Below, one piece after another: positions 53,046 through 64,000 of a stretch of DNA of 64,000 nucleotides. The stretch lies in assembly GCA_013396655.1 (NCBI GenBank), contig WBMV01003298.1, positions 1,954,695-2,018,694 on the forward strand, given 5' to 3'. The position numbers were made by a program, and so were the translations under genes. The notes beneath the pieces are model-generated. The model saw nothing but the letters and a program-made list of their open reading frames with translations, did not search any database and had not been told where the DNA came from. The DNA is from Campylorhamphus procurvoides. Its lineage: Eukaryota > Chordata > Aves > Passeriformes > Dendrocolaptidae. How positions within the stretch are numbered: the first letter of the stretch is position 1; each line of letters opens with the position of its first letter.

Positions 53046-53720
53046 ATTATTGCTTTTTTCAGGAATAGTTGTCATATGCAGACATAACTTTTATTTCCTT
53101 TTCTCTCTAACAATTTCAGCTCCCTGTCTCTGGGGAAATAAATCAGCAGAACATTGTCTTTGCTTTTTAGAAGCTCGAGTCTGGGAGAAAAAAGGAAATA
53201 CAGTATTGCTTCTGCTGGCTCAGCCAGCCACATCTATTTCTTTCACCAATATTTTTTCTGATTCTTTAGAGATCTCTGTTGGCCTGCAGTTCCTTGGGCT
53301 CTCTGGTGTGGAACAGAACATAACACAGCCTTGCAGTGTGGAGGGGTCTTTGCTCCAGAAGCCCTGCTCCCTTTCCATCAGGAGCATCAGCTTTCTGCTT
53401 CCAAGGATGCACACGCAATTAAGCTGGCTGACCACGGCTGCAGCTCACCCTGCTGGGCATATTATTCCTGAATTTGCCCTTGATACATGATCATTTCAGC
53501 TCTGCCCCATGCCCTATCTCCTTATCTGTTCTACCTGACAGCTGCTGCTCAGCTCATATCCAACGCTTTCTGCCTGTGTGAGTTCTCATCCTCTTTGTCA
53601 GATCCCCATAGCAAAAGCTGTGGCATTCAGGGCCATAGCCTGGATCCCTATAGGACTCCCAACAGGGCATGTCTGTGTAGTCAGCTGAGAGGCTCTGTGC
53701 TCTGAGTTAGAGGGAACATG
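53046..53720. other. GC-richer block with a 146-codon open frame, probably not a gene
   Basis: An open frame on + runs from 53050 to a stop at 53488-53490. It begins at TTG, but a pyrimidine-rich acceptor-like site ending CAG at 53062 lies at its start. The translation is serine/leucine-rich with no known domain, and I find no clear donor or upstream exon. A minus-strand 71-codon frame overlaps it. It may be chance or a non-coding transcript. Confidence 0.35.
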
Positions 53721-56700
53721 TGAGCTCACAAACAGGCAGCCCTCATGCTTTCTCAGGAATGACATTAATGGGACTCACAGCTAACAATTCCAATATCTTT
53801 GAAAGGTTTCTGTCCCTGGCTCCCCCCTTCCCCAGTTCCCAAGCAGAGAGAAGTGTGAACCAAAATGCTGCTCTGTAGACATGGCCTTTTCTGTTTCTGT
53901 TCTCATCTGGTCCACATGCCTTGCAGGGTGTTGTCTTGTTCTACAGAAGGTTTGCAGTTTTCTCCTCTTGGAGATCATAATATCAGCATTTCCTGTTTCT
54001 TAAGATGGATCTTGTTCAGCCATTCATTGCTTTTGCTAAACTTCCTCTTGTTCATGCACTAATCACTTGGGTGAGAAATACTAATTATACATAATTTGTG
54101 TTACTTTGGTTGTTGAAGTTTTGTTCTTGAGTGTGTACAGAAATTAAGACTGTGATGCCTGGAGATGGACTCACTAGTGAGCTAACTTGTTTTGACAGCT
54201 TGTTTTTTAATACACTTATGTAGAACTAGCTGTATGGGGGTTTCTTGTTCTCCAGCAGAGGTTTGTCTTCATTCAAGACAGCTGACAGCATGATGCAAAG
54301 TGTCGGAAGTAATTACAATAACCCTTGCTAAAATCTTCCCGAGAGGTCATTGGTCATTCAAAGCAGCCATGCAGGAAAACACATAAGCACATTGTCACTA
54401 AGTGAGCTTTAGGGATAAAGTACTAAAGTAGTGTGCAAAGTATACATAGCCTATTTTACTGGACAGAGGGGTTACCTTTCAGTAGCCTCAATTCCCTTAA
54501 ATTTGCTTTATGAGATTTTTAGGGACTTTTGGTCTTATAGGCTTGGAGTTCTGTCTTCTCCTTTACCATTGGCTTTCTAGAATCAATCTTGATGCTAAGG
54601 CTTTTATTTTTGCTTGTTTTTTTTTTTTAATTAGAATGCATATGGCACTTTAGCTTGATATGATGAAAGCATTCTGGGCAAATCCATGCATGTGCAAGTT
54701 TGAATTTTGGCTTCTGTGATCATTCATACCATTGACATTTCATTCCGCTCGACTTCAGGGAAATCCTATTTCAAATACAAAAAACAGGGTGAGAAAAGAC
54801 CAGAGGAGAACTCATTTAAAAGCTGAGATGAACATTCATAGTGAAGGCCTTATACCCAATTGTAATTGTACAGCATCAGCTTTAGGTAATAGGGTGTTAC
54901 ACTTTTGCATTTATAAAAGGAAAATTGGCAATTCTATTTCTAACAAATACATTTTAAATAGAGTTCCACTTGACAGTTATGAATTTACAGTTGTATGAGT
55001 CCACCTGTTCCTATTTTTATTTTTCTGGCAACAGCGAAAATTGGATTAGAAAGGTTCCACAAATCTAAATATTTGCCAGATATTTGAACTCAAGTTTTTT
55101 CCACTGCTGCAATAACTTGAAGGGAAGATAAAATAAGCTGTATGTCCTCTTTATGTCTGTATATCTTCCATCTTCTACTTCTCTAGTCCTTGCAAAGGAC
55201 TTTGAAGCCTTAGGTGCTGGTGCTGTCTCTGCTGAGATATTCTTCTGGCTGTGATTCTCTGGGAGAGTTAAATGATGCCCTTGGATGCTTTGGGCCAAAA
55301 GAGTTGTCCATGTTCTTCCTAAAACCAGCCACCTGAAAGGCTGTCCTGCAGGGCAAAATTGAAGCAAAGGAGATTTTGTTAAGACTGTTTGGCTGCATCC
55401 ACTTTAGAGATTGCAGTGGTAAAATAATTTGTCAGGAACAGTTTGTTACAGTGGCAGCACTGCAGAACAATCCAGATCCTGCCTGCAGACCACAACAAAG
55501 GGATGCAGGGAAAAAGATTTTCAATACAAGTAACGTAAATCCTAAATTAATTTCTGAAATAAGTTACGATAAATAGCCTGTCTCCATGCATAATACATTA
55601 ATATCGATAGCAACAATAATCCTAAAAGCTATGCTATTGCACAATTAGATTCCAAAGTTCCTGATTTTAAAACAGTTAAAGAGCTGAAAGTCAAGGAAGA
55701 ACAAAATTGCTGGGGAGTTTCCTTTCAGCCAGGATGAAATTAAGCAGGTTACTCTGAGTGCTAGTTGCAACCATAAGTTTAATTAATTAACGGTTTAGGG
55801 CACAAGACTTCTGATAAAGCAGACTCTTTGTGGAAAAGAAAAAACAATAATAAAATGAATTCTTATTTTCCCAAGAAAATTAATTAAGTACTGGTTGCTT
55901 TTAATGGGTTTTACCCCTGCTGTCTTGCCCACCCTTACCTGATTTACTAATTAGGCTACATGTCATCAAGAGATGATCAAGCCTCCTTATAAGAGGAGTC
56001 CCTGCAGAGGCTGCCTGACTGCCTGAGGCTGGAAGTTTTCAAAAACAGTTAAAAAGAGTGCAGCCACATAAAAAGATTGAAGAAAGTAAAATGGACGAGT
56101 AAAAAGGAACATGGATTTTTTCAAGCAGTTCAGGTACCAAGATGTGACTATAATTGTAATATTTTATTAATCTTCTTACTATACAGTGAATGTGCTTTCT
56201 TCTTTGCCTTTAAAGATACTCCTCTGTGTTCATGAAAGTCAATGGACAATCTTCTATGGGTCAGATTTGTAAGGTTGTTTTGACTGATGGGTTCCTATCA
56301 GAATTAGGCTCCCAAATGCTATTTAAAGTCTCACTGGGTGCTAATCTACAACCCTAAGCAGTTTAAAAAGTTGCTACATAATAATTTTCATTAGGTCTGT
56401 GATCAGGTGTTCATCATCCTGGCTAAGGAGAAGAAAGGTTCGGGTGGTTCGAATAAAGCACAGAACATATGGAATTCAGACAGCAGGAAAATACAGTGAG
56501 AGTGAAAAGAGAAATCCATAACAACAATGCAAACATCCTGGAGATTCCAAGTCCTTGAGGTGTCCTGCTTCATGAGTTCAGCTGTGGTGTTTACTTGGTT
56601 CATATATACTGAAGTTCTTTGGGGACTCTCTTCATTTTTAAAATCGTTCAAGTTTGTTTAGCTACAGTAGTGAAAACCTGGTTTAAAATTAAGGTGATCC

Positions 56701-57243
56701 ACAGAAATCCAGCAGCCCCTGTGGATGCCAGCTAGGCTCTAGTCTGCAGCAGAAATTGTGGGCAAAGCAGTGGATGGGGAACAAAGGAAGGCTGATCTCT
56801 AGTTGAGGTGATGGTTTCAACAGCCTGGTTTCCTTTGTAAGCTAAATCCTTACTGTTATTATTAAAAGGAGTGAGAAATGAGTGTTCAGATAATGTAAGT
56901 TCATAAAGAATTTACATGTGTGGTCCATGCATGGCTAGTCCTTTGTGTGTTCTGTCTCAGTCATCAGACAGTACTGTAGTTGATGGTAAGAATGTTGGAA
57001 CTGTGCAAAGGTATCATTTCACTGTACAGAAATGTGCAAATCTAGGACTTCTTGGACTGGAGACAATATCTTCATGCTTAATGACTCTTGATGGATGCTT
57101 TTTTTCCTGTTTATGATTTGTTAATTGCTTTTTGAAGCCTTTGAGTTTTCTCTGTTTGGAAATCTCACCTGTGGAATCGCCCCTGGCACTAATTTTTCCC
57201 CTGGTAGGAGGAAAAGAAAACATCATGCTACAGCCTGTTTGTG
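53721..57243. other. AT-rich non-coding DNA, no gene recognised
   Basis: No exon or mobile element recognised. Segment 55760-55990 is dense in TAAT/ATTA cores and is a possible regulatory element. A T12 run lies at 54617-54628. Confidence 0.55.
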
Positions 57244-57284
57244 TCCCACAGGGTAGTCTTGTCTGTCTGTCCCACAGGGTAGTC
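57244..57284. repeat. 15-bp direct repeat
   Basis: TCCCACAGGGTAGTC occurs at 57244-57258 and identically at 57270-57284, separated by TTG and CTGT units. This is a recent local duplication. Confidence 0.9.
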
Positions 57285-58699
57285 AGGCAGGCCAGGGGAT
57301 AATCTCTGTCAGGCTGAACTTTGTGACAGGTACTGAAAACAGATTCTGTAGAAGTGCTGGACTTGATCACCTCCTAGACCAATGAAATTAAAACATTACT
57401 GAAACTCCCTGGAAGGGAAGATTAAATTTTTTCTATTAAATTGAACTCCTTGGTCAAAGAAGTGGAAGATTCAAAGCAGACAATGTATCAGTGGTTAGAG
57501 AATATAATTATCCCTGAGGCAGTAAGAGAAAAATCATAGTGATAGAAAACTTTTACCCAAGAGAACAAAACTTTTCCTATTAGAAAATATTCTAGCCGTG
57601 CCTCAGGGGTTAGAAAAAAATCAAGTTCAAATACAGAATAAAGGTGATCATGCACTTCTCTGCACTTTATACTATGTGAACCTGTAATCCAGTAACAAGC
57701 AGGGGTCTTTCCCTTACGTTCTTCCTCCTGGGTTAAGAAACAGTATGGGCGGTTAAACAGTGATGCTCTCACACTGCTGGGGTCCTTCTAGGTAAATGTG
57801 CTCGATCCTCTGTTAACCTCTCGTTGCTGAGGGGGGTCTTTTGCTGGAGTGAGTGCAATTTAAGGTGTTTTGCTCTGCTGAGGACATCATCATGTCTAGT
57901 GGTGTCTTTTGAATTGAAAGGCTGCTCCTGACCAAGCCAGTTTGTCAATTGGTTCCAGCTGTTCCTCATTGCATTTTCATTATTGATCAGTTTGTGGATG
58001 GAATGATTGCCAGCTCTCCAGAAGAGCATCTGTTTAAGGGTGTTCTTGACTTTTTGGTTATTTACTCTGTCTCCTCACAAGCTGAAGTAAATATTAGTCT
58101 CATCATTATGTTCTGAATAGGCAATTCTATTGTCATGGCTTAAAAAAGTTATGTGTTTTTTAAAGGCATATTACCATGTCCATGTGCATGTTTTTAGCAC
58201 TATCATTCTATTTTATTCTGCAGGGGACAGGTGACAATTGACTGCTTGTTCTGTCACTTTGGGTCCCTGGCTTAAACCCTAAGAAAAGATTTTTACAGCT
58301 GAGTATTAATTACCAAATTTAGGAAGGCTTTAGAAGCATCAAGAAAGTAGGAGGAATTGGATACCTTTGGAATTTATATTTGAAGATTTGTTTAGATCTT
58401 CACCAACAAACTGTGTTACTGACCTATAAAATGTAGCTTCACATCTCTGTTTCTTTCTTAGTGTGTTTCTGTATCAGGACTTAGAAGGAAATATTACAGC
58501 TAGTAATTGAGATATTTTGTTTAGATCCAGAATTTTAGAATACTTTTAGGCAAATCCTGTCCTTTTATGGACCCAGACCAAGCTTCAGGGATCTGCTGAC
58601 TGTGAGAGTGTCTGCCATGGAAATTGAAAAACATGGATTAGCTGCAGTGTCCTCAGATAACTACTGATCAGTCTTAATGTTTGGTTGTCATGAGAAAAT

Positions 58700-58709
58700 G
58701 GGGGGGGGG
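58700..58709. repeat. G10 homopolymer
   Basis: Ten consecutive G, a site prone to length error in sequencing. Confidence 0.85.
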
Positions 58710-59269
58710 AAATAATTATTTCACTTTCAGACCAGAGATAAGTAGAAAGAGAAAATATGATCTTCGTACTTAGTAATACAACGTGCAATTTTCCCTCTCA
58801 AAAAAGTAGCTCCAAGTAATGCATAATAAATACGAATGTGAGCTGTGAAAGTGATGAGAGCACTGTTGAATTAATATGGATACTCTTTGCCTGTAAATTT
58901 GTTTCTCTCATGATTTCATTCTTTCACTTATAAATCAGGAGATGTTTGTTAAATGTTCTCTTATTCAAGCACAAGTAGCTTATCAAATACCATACCTAAC
59001 GTGCCTATGAGCTGCTTGTGGTCTTTTCTGCTTCTGAGGCTTAGCATAAGAAATGTCAGAAGAAAAAATGCTTTACATTAGACTTGGGGCTAGAAATATA
59101 ACAGGCTTTCAGTAATGATATATGATCAGAATTATGCAAAGATGATGAAAAGATCTCCGTGGAATTTTGTTCAAAAATGTTTCCCTTATGGGAGCATCCT
59201 ATGAAACCAATTAAGAATAAACCCAAGAGGATTCTATTGAATTTGTTCCAAAGAGTTACTGTATGTAAT

Positions 59270-59287
59270 AAAGAGCAATTGCTCTTT
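59270..59287. repeat. 18-bp perfect palindrome
   Basis: AAAGAGCAATTGCTCTTT equals its own reverse complement over all 18 bases. It has no spacer loop, so it is a dyad more than a hairpin gene. Confidence 0.9.
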
Positions 59288-60090
59288 TTTGTAGGCTTTT
59301 TTTTAATCATCCTTCAGAAAATCATGAATAATTATACCTCTGCTAGCAAATCTCAGAGGCTGGTTTTAAAAATCTGCAAGAATTTCCCAGAGGAATTAAT
59401 TTCTGTAGGTTTGTTTTGTTCAGTATGATCATATTCTTTAGGACAATTACTCATTTCTTTTGTGATATTTTTGAGAATTGAGTGTTTTCATATAGGCCAG
59501 CCAACCCTTGAGGTAGGAAAGCCACATTGCTGTCAAAATTTTGGTTCCTTCAGAAATCCCTGTCGTGTCTGTACTTGAAAAATGCCCTCTACTAAAATGT
59601 ACACAAAAAAATGCCTGTCTAATAGCCAAGAACTGGAATGGTGGCTAATGGCAGCTACTTGTTCTAAAATAGTTTTGGAGACTAGAGGAAAGCACAGACC
59701 CTGTAAAATGTTTTAAAGAGTATTTTGGTTTTAACCTACACAGAAAAATGTCCCTGTGCTATATTTGTGATTCTATGCTCTTCACAATGCAAAAGTTTTC
59801 ATAGGGCAAAACAATTGGCTATTTTTTTGGTGGTTAATAGTTCTTATGTGAAAATTCAGTAGTTTAAGTACTGGTAGCTCCTTGGGGAGGAGAAAGGAGG
59901 CTTTCCTAAGGCAAGATGTCCTGAAGGGTTAGGGTCTCTCCTGCCATCACTTCCTGCACATTTTCCTTTGTATTCTATAGAAATTTATTGTTAAGGATGG
60001 TTTCTACGTTTCTTGTAAGAGCTGCTCTTTATATATCCTGATTTGCATAAAATACATTGTTAGAGGACTTGTGTTAAGCTTTGCCACTTA

Positions 60091-60111
60091 AGGAACTCAG
60101 GAGGAACTCAG
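60091..60111. repeat. 11-bp tandem duplication
   Basis: AGGAACTCAGG is followed directly by AGGAACTCAG, without mismatch. Confidence 0.85.
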
Positions 60112-60785
60112 ACCTTGAGCAACATTTTTAGTCATGTTCTGTTTCAGGTTACTTACTTGGAAAGCTTGGGTAACTGTGGGTTTGACATTGGAGGTCCTTA
60201 GAAAGGACAAGCTGAATGAAAGGCTTAAGAGAAGGAGGAACTTATGGAATGTGTAAAATAGTATCATTACAAGACTCAGATGAGACTTGAAATATATCTG
60301 GACTGCCTGCCTCTCTGCTGTCCAATGGGCAAAATAGGCTGCCTCTTCTTAAAGTATTTATGTAGCCAGGGTGCATGACCAGAGATACAAGTGACACTAG
60401 TCTAAAGAGAAATAAGAATTTAAGCAGTCATGGTCACAGTAAGAAAAAATCAGTCTCAGGTGCCTGGATTTGGTGCACAGCAATGGAGCTACTGGGAAGA
60501 AAAGTACCTACAGAGTAAATCAGGAGATACTGGTTTTTGAGCCATTAATGGTCAGCAATCCCTCTACAAAACCAATAAACTAGGAATGCCGTAAGCGTTC
60601 CATTAAAGTGGAAAATAAACCTTTGCTTGGCTCTCCAAAAGAAGAAAGCCAGGTGTAACACAAGGGCTCACTGTTTTCACATTTGTGAAGGCTGAGTAAC
60701 TGGAAGCACACTTGGCATTTGAATAGTCTCCTCATATAACTCCTTAAAAGTCAATCACAACTCCTGTAAACTGGAGTTGGACAAA

Positions 60786-61560
60786 ATAAATGCACTTAAA
60801 GGGTTGCTGGTGCCTGCCAACCCTGATCAGGCTGCATCGATCAGTCTCACACTGCACAGCACTAATTACTGCAGTTAGACACCCAGTCCTGTGGCATCTC
60901 TCTCACAGATCCTGCCTTTGTGTTGTCCTTTTAACCAGATTCTCCCTCTCCCTTCTTTTCACTCAGATCTCTGCTGTTCTGTAAATTGCCACCTTGTCAT
61001 AGTGATACCTCTTTCTTTCTATGCTCTCATGGATCCATGGCAATGCTGAAGGGGAGTGTTCCCTTATGCTACTGGGCACGGGAGCTCGAGCTCCGAAATA
61101 AATTACCCCAAAGTAGCAGGCCATTCTGTGGAACTCCCAAAGGGTGGCAGCACTTGAGGCCAGTGCTCATCCCTTACAGAGACATTGATCTGACCCACGT
61201 AGAACATGCTTTGGAATATGGGGACATGGATGAAGTCAAGGCTCATACATTGTACTGGCTCTTCAGCTACAGCTCAGCTTTCTCTTTGTTGTAGAAAAGC
61301 AATCACCATTAAGGATCTGATGAACCAGAACTGCCTCTCTGTTTGGAACTTAATTGTGTGTCAGTTTGTAGCCTTTGCTTGTCAGAGAATGAGACACCTG
61401 CAGTGTTTGTGGCAGAACAGGCCAGGCCAAGGTACAGCCTGCTCGCTGAGCCGTGGCTGTGGTGCCATGGCCAGCGAATGTCACCTCACAGCTGCTGCCA
61501 GGGGTGGGCTGGCTGTGCTGTTTACATCCTCTGGGATGTCTGCCTGACACAGTGTGGTGT
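60786..61560. other. GC-richer block with overlapping short open frames
   Basis: Base composition is richer in G and C than the flanks. Open frames of 64 to 113 codons overlap in several phases (60986-61294 and 61206-61547 on +, 61350-61550 on -) with no known domain, so none is called as a gene. No repeat family recognised. Confidence 0.4.
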
Positions 61561-63069
61561 GTTTGGGAACAGTTAAAGCAGACCCACGGTAGTGAAGGTA
61601 CCTTACCTGGCAGTGCAAGGCAAGTGGGAAGGATTCTTCTTTTAACTAGGAGGTTTTATACTGCAGATTTGTAACGCAACAGGATTCTGAGAATAAGCAT
61701 GTATTTCAGTGCAGTATTTATTGGCCTTTTATTTAAGCCTGAAACAAGCTAAGTCTTATTTAAAGGGAAAGAAAGAAACAAGTGCATGAGGGTATTGTCA
61801 CTCTAAAAGAGCCACCTGGTTCTGAGGTGGATATACAGTGGAAACAAAGGAAACAAACTGTCTTGCTGTCACTTCCTAGGAATAAAAACAGTTGTTCTGT
61901 TTGTCCCCCAGCACTTTATTGAACCAGAGCTTCAGAGCCTGGTTCACTTGAAATTCATGCTTAATGAAGCATAACTTGTATTAATAGCAGCTAGATAGTG
62001 TAAGAGAAATTTCAGCTGGACCACAAAATCTGACAATGGCTCAAGTAGCAAAGACTGACAAAGCCCAGTTGTGATGCACTCCAGAGATTTCAATCCACTT
62101 GCTGATGACACTGCCCATGAATCACTGCCCACGTAAGCAGAAGACTGTTTCTGGGTAGCAAAACCCCTTCACAAGAGCCAGAGGATGCTTTAACAGCAGC
62201 ATCAGTGAAGTGCATTGCACAAATACTGCCAGAGAAGTGTATTAGAGAATATGGAAGGAAAAAATCTGGCAATTATTAAAAGCCAGCCTGACAGCTTTTA
62301 AAAGCTAGGAGAATACTTTTAATAGTCAGCTCTTCATTTTCAAAGATATTAGAGGGGCTTTTGATATCTTGGATACTCCAGGGGCTTTTATAGTCAGCAC
62401 TGAGCTTGAGCTAGTAAGTTGTGTCAAATACAAGGTGACTGTGGAGAGCACTTTAGGAAGATATCCAGCCTGACTTCATACCTGAACCAGCCCAGGCCCA
62501 GCAGCCTTGAGCAGCCTCAGTTCTGAGCTCTGCAAACACAGCTGCTCAGTTTCTTGGCAGAGCATGGAGTCAGTGCACCTGCTTTTCTCTGGCAGCACAC
62601 CTGAGGTGCTAAGCCCTCTCCCATCCATCTGCCTTTTCATCCAGCCATCTTGGGAGCTGCTTCACCTGTGCTACTGTTTATTCACAGATAAACTGCTGAA
62701 GGATTAATCTGAGGTAATTGTACTTGTCAAGTCAGAGAGGCTAATGAGTGGCTTACATTCCCATCTCATGCTCTGTACCAAAAGATCCAAAATACTTTAC
62801 AGAGTTAACTAATCAATATATAAAGTGCATTACACAAGCAACACGTGTTTTGTTTCATCTAGTTATTGATCTTTGCTTGTTGACTGAATGAGAGCCTTAG
62901 TTTAAGACTAGATGTTTACTGAGAACTATAGGAGAAGAAAGGAAGAATAGTATATAAAGAGGCATAAATTGCACTGAGATAAATAAACAGAATCTGAAAA
63001 CCCATCTGATACAGTGCCCAGTCTGGATTTTTCAGGTTTTAGAAGTCCAGAAGTTCAGTATCTTCCCTA
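61561..63069. other. Non-coding DNA, no gene recognised
   Basis: Ordinary sequence with a short AGCTTTTAAAAGCT palindrome at 62293-62306. No exon or mobile element identified before the CR1 fragment. Confidence 0.55.
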
Positions 63070-63243
63070 CACAAGGCTACCCAGAGAGGCTGTGGAGTCT
63101 ATTACCCTGGAGTTATTCAAAACCCGTCTGCATGTTGTGCTGGCAGATTGTTTGAGGTGTAGGTGACCCTGCTTGAGCAGGAGGGTTGGTCAGACTGACC
63201 TCTAGAGGTCCCTTCCAGACTCAGCTGTTCCGGGAGTGTGATA
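63070..63243 (+). mobile_element. CR1 LINE 3'-end fragment, different subfamily
   Basis: The segment contains CCCAGAGAGGCTGTGGAGTC, then GGAGTTATTCAAAACCCG, then TAGGTGACCCTGCTTGAGCA, then CTAGAGGTCCCTTCCAGACT, in the order of a CR1 3' end on +. The TTATTCAAAACCCG and AGGTGACCCTGCT blocks mark a subfamily distinct from the copies at 13231 and 25219, which instead carry TTCAAGGCCAGG-type blocks. It ends in a degenerate GGGAGTGTGATA where the terminal octamers would be. It is 5'-truncated and has no coding capacity. The 5' boundary is approximate. Confidence 0.88.
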
Positions 63244-64000
63244 CAGCGTTAGCTACGAAGCACCAGGGCAACAGCAAAATGGTTTAGCTTTTAAAATGTG
63301 GTGTCTTACCTGACACAGGTAGTAGTCATTTTTGGGTCTTGAGGAATCTATGTATCTCATACAAACGTCTATCTATGCTACAAATCTCCTGGTGTAGTCT
63401 GGTCAACAATTTTTCAGCTTCCTTGAGTTATAAACTATTTTGAAGAGTGATTAAGATAATTCCCAATCTTCACTGATGCCCACAAGTCTCATTAATGTTA
63501 CAGCAGCTAAAATGTTACCTTTTAGAAATCTCAAAATCTGTTTTTTTCTCAAGGAAAAACTGATATTTATTTTTTAAAAAGAAAAGACAAATCTGTGGTA
63601 TATAAAAGGTCTGTAACAAACGTGATGCTCTTCTGTGTATAAATGATGAGCTAAGCTTCTTGATCTGAGGATTGGGTCTGAATGCTCAATAATTGTATTT
63701 TAAATTGCAGGAAATGATTAGTTATTGTAACCTGATCTGCACAAAAATAAGTAGAAAAGAATGTAGCAATTTGACTCCGTTCTTTTCTGTAATTCCACAA
63801 GGGCCTGAGCATTGGAGAATTTCCCAATACAGAGGCCAACTAGCATAGCTACTTTTTAATGTTTATTGGTTTTAAACCCTTTATTAATAGTCATGTCTAG
63901 TATTCAAGCGAAGCTGAATCTTGTTTGTCAGCACTCCAGCAAATCATTCCTTCTCTTTCACCCTCAAGCCTGACTGATGTAGTTTTTTTCTTCCTTTAGT
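63244..64000. other. AT-rich non-coding DNA, no gene recognised
   Basis: No feature recognised up to the window end. A 62-codon minus-strand frame at 63651-63839 has no known domain. Confidence 0.55.

Larger units (their letters stand above)
57285..60785. other. AT-rich non-coding DNA, no gene recognised
   Basis: Contains a G10 run at 58700-58709, an 18-bp palindrome at 59270-59287 and an 11-bp tandem duplication at 60091-60111. No gene recognised. Confidence 0.55.

Overview
The window looks like avian nuclear DNA, probably from a passerine. The evidence is three clear 3'-end fragments of CR1 LINEs (at about 13.2, 25.2 and 63.1 kb), a weaker fourth near 39.1 kb, and two solo endogenous-retrovirus LTRs. 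One LTR matches a family I remember from bird genomes. The DNA is AT-rich, with no CpG island or operon-like structure and no long coding frame. It reads as an intergenic or large-intron segment.

I recognise no protein-coding exon, tRNA, rRNA, snRNA or CRISPR array. Open frames reach about 148 codons, but several start only at GTG or TTG. None has a recognisable domain and several cross low-complexity tracts, so I treat all as chance. Two have plausible splice acceptors and are kept only as weak leads.

Layout. 1-13.2 kb: unique AT-rich DNA with short tandem repeats and one motif-dense segment at 5.78-5.97 kb that could be a conserved regulatory element. 13.2-13.5 kb: CR1 fragment on +. 13.5-19.6 kb: unique DNA with a 22-bp tandem duplication and an interrupted (TA)n carrying the only N. 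19.58-20.15 kb: solo LTR on + with CCAAT boxes, a GC box, TATA and AATAAA. 24.78-25.70 kb: solo LTR on - with a CR1 nested inside it (25.22-25.38 kb). 27-39 kb: unique DNA with microsatellites. Near 39.1 kb: a possible CR1 relic. 40.0-40.5 kb: a GC-richer block. 41-60 kb: unique DNA with another motif-dense AT-rich segment at 55.76-55.99 kb. 60.8-61.6 kb: a GC-richer block. 63.07-63.24 kb: a CR1 fragment of a different subfamily.

No gene set works together here. The functionally interesting material is the intact-looking LTR promoter and polyadenylation cassette near 19.6-20.1 kb, the nested transposon that gives a relative date, and a few segments that may be regulatory. Family assignments come from memory of repeat families. 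No alignment or database search was run.
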